In this document: one piece after another, positions 60,444 to 64,000 of the stretch
Layout: each line of letters opens with the position of its first letter
Position numbering within the stretch: position 1 is the first letter of the stretch
Source: Chytriomyces cf. hyalinus JEL632
Taxonomy: Eukaryota; Chytridiomycota; Chytridiomycetes; Chytridiales; Chytriomycetaceae
DNA length: 64,000 bases
Reading direction: 5' to 3'
NCBI GenBank assembly: GCA_025435555.1
Contig: JAIWWG010000028.1
Span: 292,798-356,797, forward strand
Notes under the pieces: model-generated
Told to the model about the DNA's origin: nothing
Databases searched by the model: none
Seen by the model: only the letters and a program-made list of their open reading frames with translations
Program-made: the position numbers and the translations under genes

Positions 60444-61394
60444 TTTATGCTCAACTGCAACCGCCTCCTCATTTCAAACAACTCCGGCTTTCCCTGCACT
60501 CTCTCCTCCCAATCCAACCCCCATGCGCAGAGACGCGTCTTTTTTCATTTTTTTTGATTGAGCCCTCATAACTTCAACCCACTCGTGACAAGCTGGAAAC
60601 ACAGTCAAACAACCTCATAGCACGCGCGCGATAGATTGTGATTTTACCTTTATGGACTTGGCGTGCATGAAAAACAATAAATCTGCCATCAGCCGCAGTG
60701 CGCATTTGTCTGAATTTTCAGGCGCCTAAAGTAGTGTCGATAAAAGAAGATATGAAAAAAGGGCTGCGAGGGGAATCACATCTGTGTGAAGCTCATGCCG
60801 ATTTGGTTTTGAAGCGCTTGCATCCTCACGAAGTTCTAGATGACCATCTCATACGGTTCCCGGTCAGAAGCATGCTTTAAATATTCGAGGATTGGGCCTC
60901 TTTCTGCGAGTAAGTGTTATCGCATTCTGTTTTCAGTGCGATCCCCGAATTCAGCTGTGTCTAAGTTGATCCAGATGTGACATTTGGTAACTGATGCTGA
61001 AACGGCTCTTGTTTCGGTGAGGATTTGAACAGCGTGTTGAATTCGTTGCAGCTCTACAGGAATGGAAGTCCTTCCGCATATGTCGCAAGAAGATCGGGAA
61101 TTTCCGCAGGTTTGATGCAAGTCAATGCTTTTAGCAGAAATTGGACCATAAAGCGCGGGGCAGTGATCGGAAAACAGTTGTCGGAGCCTGCGTGTTGACT
61201 GAGGTCACTCGGCATGGTCTAATCCTTTGATAAACGACGTGGATGAATGGTAGTAATACCTTTTCAACGTCCTTAAATCGGATTAGGCAGCCCGTGTGGT
61301 ACTTGCTATTGTCCTTCGAGACAGGCGCAGTGTATACGACTCACCTATGCCAGGCGGCTGCGACTTGTCGCGGTCGATTACCTGAACATTTGGT
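60444..61394. other. Gap with short open frames, ending in an ITS2-like tail
   Basis: A 60-codon plus frame (60698-60880, VVSIKEDMKKGLRGESHLCE) preceded by a TTTTCAG acceptor could be an exon, and a 67-codon minus frame (60917-61120) looks weakly coding; neither has a recognised domain. The last 130 bp are probably rDNA spacer since they run into LSU sequence. Confidence 0.35.
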
Positions 61395-61423
61395 CTCAAA
61401 TCAAGCAAGAAAACCCGCTGAAC

Positions 61424-61455
<32 letters not shown>

Positions 61456-61590
61456 CAACAGGGATTCCCCTAGTAACGGCGAGTGAAGCGGGAAGAGCTC
61501 AAATTTGAAATCTCACTGGTTTCCAGTGCGAATTGTAGTTTCAAGAAGCGTTTTCGGGGACGGTACTGTTGCTATCGACGACATCGTCAA
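61395..61590 (+). rRNA. Fragment of LSU (28S) rRNA gene, 5' end
   Basis: Clear match to the universally conserved LSU start: AATCAAGCAAGAAAACCCGC, GAACTTAAGCATATCAATAA, GCGGAGGAAAAGAAACCAAC, CCCCTAGTAACGGCGAGTGA, GCGGGAAGAGCTCAAATTTG. It weakens after AAGAAGCGTTTTCGGGGACG and stops before 61.6 kb; the normal continuation of the D1 region is absent. A partial rDNA copy, not a functional gene. Confidence 0.9.
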
Positions 61591-61796
61591 CACCGTCCGC
61601 AGATGGTTAAAAAATATTATTGTGCGTTCAGCGCCAAATCCAAGTATTCCCCCCCCAGTGAAATCCCCCACGAAGTTCCCCCGCGCCGTCACCCAACCGC
61701 ACCACATACCAGCCACCCACAACCACTTCCAGTAAGTTCTCTGAGTCTATCTACACCTGTAGAGGCGAATTGAACGTGTTTCCAGGTGTTTCTGCC

Positions 61797-62783
61797 ATGT
61801 CCGAATCCACTGCCCTCCAACCAACAACTGGTCACGCTGTGAATTCTCAGCCACGCCCCACCAACACTCCTGTTGGCCCGTTCACAACCAACATTGCTCT
61901 GTGTCTGCGCGAGTTCGTTGGTCAGCAAAGCACACCGCAGCCATCCACCCAAATCAATTCCGCCAGCGTTAACGATTTCAAACAAGCCATCGCGGTACTA
62001 GCCAAGCCACATGTCTTTCGCGAAGTCCTTGTCCCTGCCACCGGACCCATGACATATGCTCCAGAGTTGCCGCCAGATGCCTCTGCTGCCACAATGGACC
62101 CATTCATTCTTTTACGGTCATCAAGAAGCAACAAGAAACCGTTCAAGTTGTCAGAGGTTTCTGCAGGGCTACTGGCAAAATGGGGCACTGAAAGTGTCAC
62201 TCTTTATGTCCAAAAGTTCGGGAACGCAGTGGATAAAAGCAGTGTTTTCTCAACAGCAAAAAAAACACTCTTCCCACAGGACGAATCAGACCGATCAAAT
62301 GCAGCAAGAACCACAGTCCAAGTTGATCTGGTGCAAAGACTCAAGACTACGCATTCAGCACGATACACGGCACCAGACATCAGTTATCACCTGTGGGCAA
62401 ACTACATCGTGTCAAAGGAGCCACACATGCAAGAGCAACTTATCGGGGAGTGTCCGCCAGCAAGCCTGATCCAGCATTTCCAATGTGCAGATACTGATGA
62501 CGCTCTCCACAACCAAATGACACGGCAATCTAATTTGGTTGCAATTCGACAGAACGAATCTGCAATTCAAAAGTTTGAAGGCACAATTGAGCGCATAAAA
62601 GGCTCAAAGCGATCTTTGGAGGAGGCAGAAGCTGAAGCAGAAAGTGGGCTTCTTGCGTTGAAAATTCGGCGCAGTGTCTTGATGGACTTCAGTATGTCGC
62701 TGCAGCCTCGGGAGACTGGGAATAGTCTGGACTTGCTTGCCAGAGTGGGCCTGCAAGATGATGTTGACCATGATCCGTTATGA
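61797..62783 (+). CDS. Unrecognised 328-residue protein next to an rDNA fragment
   Basis: Single open frame from ATG 61797 (the frame is open to 61770, with a TTTCCAG just upstream that could be a splice acceptor). Disordered N-terminus rich in Thr/Pro/Gln, then FKQAIAVLAKPHVFREVLVP, a segment with SSRSNKKPFKLSEVSAGLLA, and a C-terminal helical, charged region (GTIERIKGSKRSLEEAEAEA). No domain recognised. Its 3' end overlaps the tail of the antisense transposase frame by 95 bp. Confidence 0.5.
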   Translation: MSESTALQPTTGHAVNSQPRPTNTPVGPFTTNIALCLREFVGQQSTPQPSTQINSASVNDFKQAIAVLAKPHVFREVLVPATGPMTYAPELPPDASAATMDPFILLRSSRSNKKPFKLSEVSAGLLAKWGTESVTLYVQKFGNAVDKSSVFSTAKKTLFPQDESDRSNAARTTVQVDLVQRLKTTHSARYTAPDISYHLWANYIVSKEPHMQEQLIGECPPASLIQHFQCADTDDALHNQMTRQSNLVAIRQNESAIQKFEGTIERIKGSKRSLEEAEAEAESGLLALKIRRSVLMDFSMSLQPRETGNSLDLLARVGLQDDVDHDPL

Positions 62784-63311
62784 TGAACTTGGGCAGGACT
62801 TTATTGCTGATCAGGACTTTAACCATGCCAAACACAAGCTCAATTGGGTTGAAAAAGGGACAGTAAGCTGGCAAAAAAATGGGAACAATCCTGAGTGACT
62901 GCAAATAATAGACAATGTTTTTGTCACAATGAATCCGGGCCCCGTCCAAGATCCAAACTGAATGCTGCCCAGGGTACTGTTGAACATTCCGACTTAATGC
63001 AAATTCGCGGCAGGATGCAGTGAACTTCGTGCGATCAAAAGTGCCTTCTGTTGGATATGTGTCAAGCAAGCCACCGATTCCAATGAAGCAGAGGAGCGAG
63101 ACGTGCGGCTTGCGAGTAAATTCCCCATGATAGATCAGCCTCTCTCTGCGCATTCCGTATCCACGTTTAGCAAGCATGTCGCGATTGTCAAATGAGACTT
63201 CATCCAGAAAGACCAGGTTTTCGAGAATCCAAGGGAGATCCATCAACTCTTCGGGAAATCGAACAATGTCAGTGTTTGGTTTTGAACTTGGGCTTTTATG
63301 ATATTTATTAT
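62689..63311 (-). mobile_element. Truncated Tc1/mariner-type (DDE_3) transposase
   Basis: The catalytic domain shows LVFLDEVSFDNRDM (first D), SVWILDGARIHCDK (second D) and PAYCPFFNPIELVFGMVK (E); 34 residues lie between the second D and the E, a DD34E spacing typical of Tc1-like elements. The frame opens at about 63311 after a TAA; there is no N-terminal helix-turn-helix, so the element is 5'-truncated or had an intron not recognised. No clear terminal inverted repeats were seen. Confidence 0.85.
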
Positions 63312-63744
63312 CTTAAGGTGAATCACAACACATCAAAACAGCTCTCCTTATATACATTTTTGGCTCCCATAAAATCTCATTGGGCTTTCTTCAGTTTCAC
63401 CTTTGAGCCACCCTTTTTTCCATTTCATTTGTCATTTCATTTCTACAAATGAGATTTGATGTGAAATCATCCATTTTTCATTTGCAGTTTGAATTGCTGA
63501 AAAAGTGAGTCAGTGCTGACAATTCAGTTTTTCAAGCTGATTAGTCATTCATTACTGGCTGACAGTTAAGGCTTGTCAATCATAATTAATATCCCCACAC
63601 TGGGTAAGGTTATTGATTAATTGCTTGACTGGCTTGACATATTAGTCATACAAAAGTAGCAATAGAATACTTTTCCAAGTTGATTTCTATTTCTTCTTCT
63701 TCTGCTTATTTCTCTATAAAGATCAGAAGATAGCTGCATGAAGT
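63312..63744. other. AT-rich gap around the transposase relic
   Basis: AT-rich with an imperfect hairpin near 63489-63535 (GAATTGCTGAAAAA and TTTTTCAAG) and recurring TGACT/TGACA motifs. No gene recognised. Confidence 0.4.
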
Positions 63745-63815
63745 TGGCAGCAGTGTGGGTTGAACCAGTGACCTGTGGGTCTTTGGTCGTGAACCTTAAC
63801 AACTAAGCCAGAATC
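63745..63815 (-). repeat. tRNA-like sequence, possible SINE or tRNA pseudogene
   Basis: On the minus strand an A-box-like TGGCTTAGTTGTTAAGG and a B-box-like GGTTCAACCC stand at tRNA spacing, but no paired acceptor or anticodon stem can be formed. A GAA-rich stretch follows (plus strand TTTCTATTTCTTCTTCTTC), as seen at SINE tails. Confidence 0.45.
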
Positions 63816-63949
63816 ATATGAATTCTGTTGCGTAATAACGCCAGTTCCTCCATTGTGTCCATTTTACTTGACTTTAATTTTTCCTTCAAAATTCCGGAGA
63901 TAGAAACTTCTCGAAAACAACAAAGTTCAAATCACCCTCACCACAGCAG

Positions 63950-64000
63950 TATAAAAGCCAGTGTCCTTCTACCAATAAAGATCATCTATCAACCAACATG
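63950..64000 (+). promoter_or_regulatory. TATA box and start codon of the next gene (cut by window end)
   Basis: TATAAAAG at 63950-63957 and a purine-poor leader lead to AACATG with the ATG at 63998-64000; the coding region lies outside. Confidence 0.55.

Overview
The window looks like nuclear DNA of an early-diverging zoosporic fungus, most likely a chytridiomycete. Seen in the sequence: intron-rich genes with short GT-AG introns (about 55-100 nt), small gaps between genes, genes on both strands with no operons, and nuclear tRNA genes. The gene set also fits: a class C (GABA-B/metabotropic-like) receptor with a periplasmic-binding-type ectodomain, a rhodopsin-like 7TM receptor, a FAM72 gene, a UBAC2 homologue, a Crinkler-type effector relic and S/T/A-rich surface proteins. 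Genus-level assignment is not possible from sequence reading alone.

Layout. 0-8.5 kb: 3' end of a LIM-domain gene, a membrane-anchored SDR, VPS55, PEX16 and a class C GPCR, followed by tRNA-Glu. 9-23 kb is housekeeping: RRP9 (U3 snoRNP), a CLYBL-like lyase, a HAD-IIA phosphatase, NUP58, a repeat-flanked coiled-coil ORF, UBAC2 and APC3/CDC27. 23-29 kb: a decayed, duplicated GST-C-like gene, then the iron permease FTR1 between two ~170-bp direct repeats, then FAM72 and thioredoxin reductase. 29-34 kb: cytosolic PheRS beta, fatty-acid 2-hydroxylase, tRNA-Val. 34-40 kb is accessory: a frameshifted Crinkler relic, a secreted SGNH/PC-esterase-like protein, a rhodopsin-like 7TM receptor and a secreted T/S-rich protein. 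40-50 kb: mitochondrial i-AAA protease YME1, an MPN (Abraxas-like) protein, two paralogous micro-ORFs, and the Golgi tether USO1/p115. 51-56 kb: a same-strand cluster of four surface-type proteins, then PSF2 of the GINS complex. 56.7-59.4 kb: a long gap rich in microsatellites and diverged tandem repeats. 59.4-64 kb: an unrecognised nuclear-looking protein, a piece of LSU rDNA, an unknown ORF, a truncated DDE transposase, a tRNA-like relic, and a TATA box plus ATG of the next gene at the edge.

The genes are mostly independent housekeeping units; several divergent pairs share very short promoters (TRR1/FRS1 60 bp, YME1/MPN 99 bp, RRP9/CLYBL 133 bp). The accessory content (receptors, effector relic, surface proteins, mobile and rDNA debris) concentrates at 33-40 kb and 51-64 kb. 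Gene boundaries and splice sites were deduced by eye from reading frame, GT/GC-AG signals and remembered family consensus; no database search was run.
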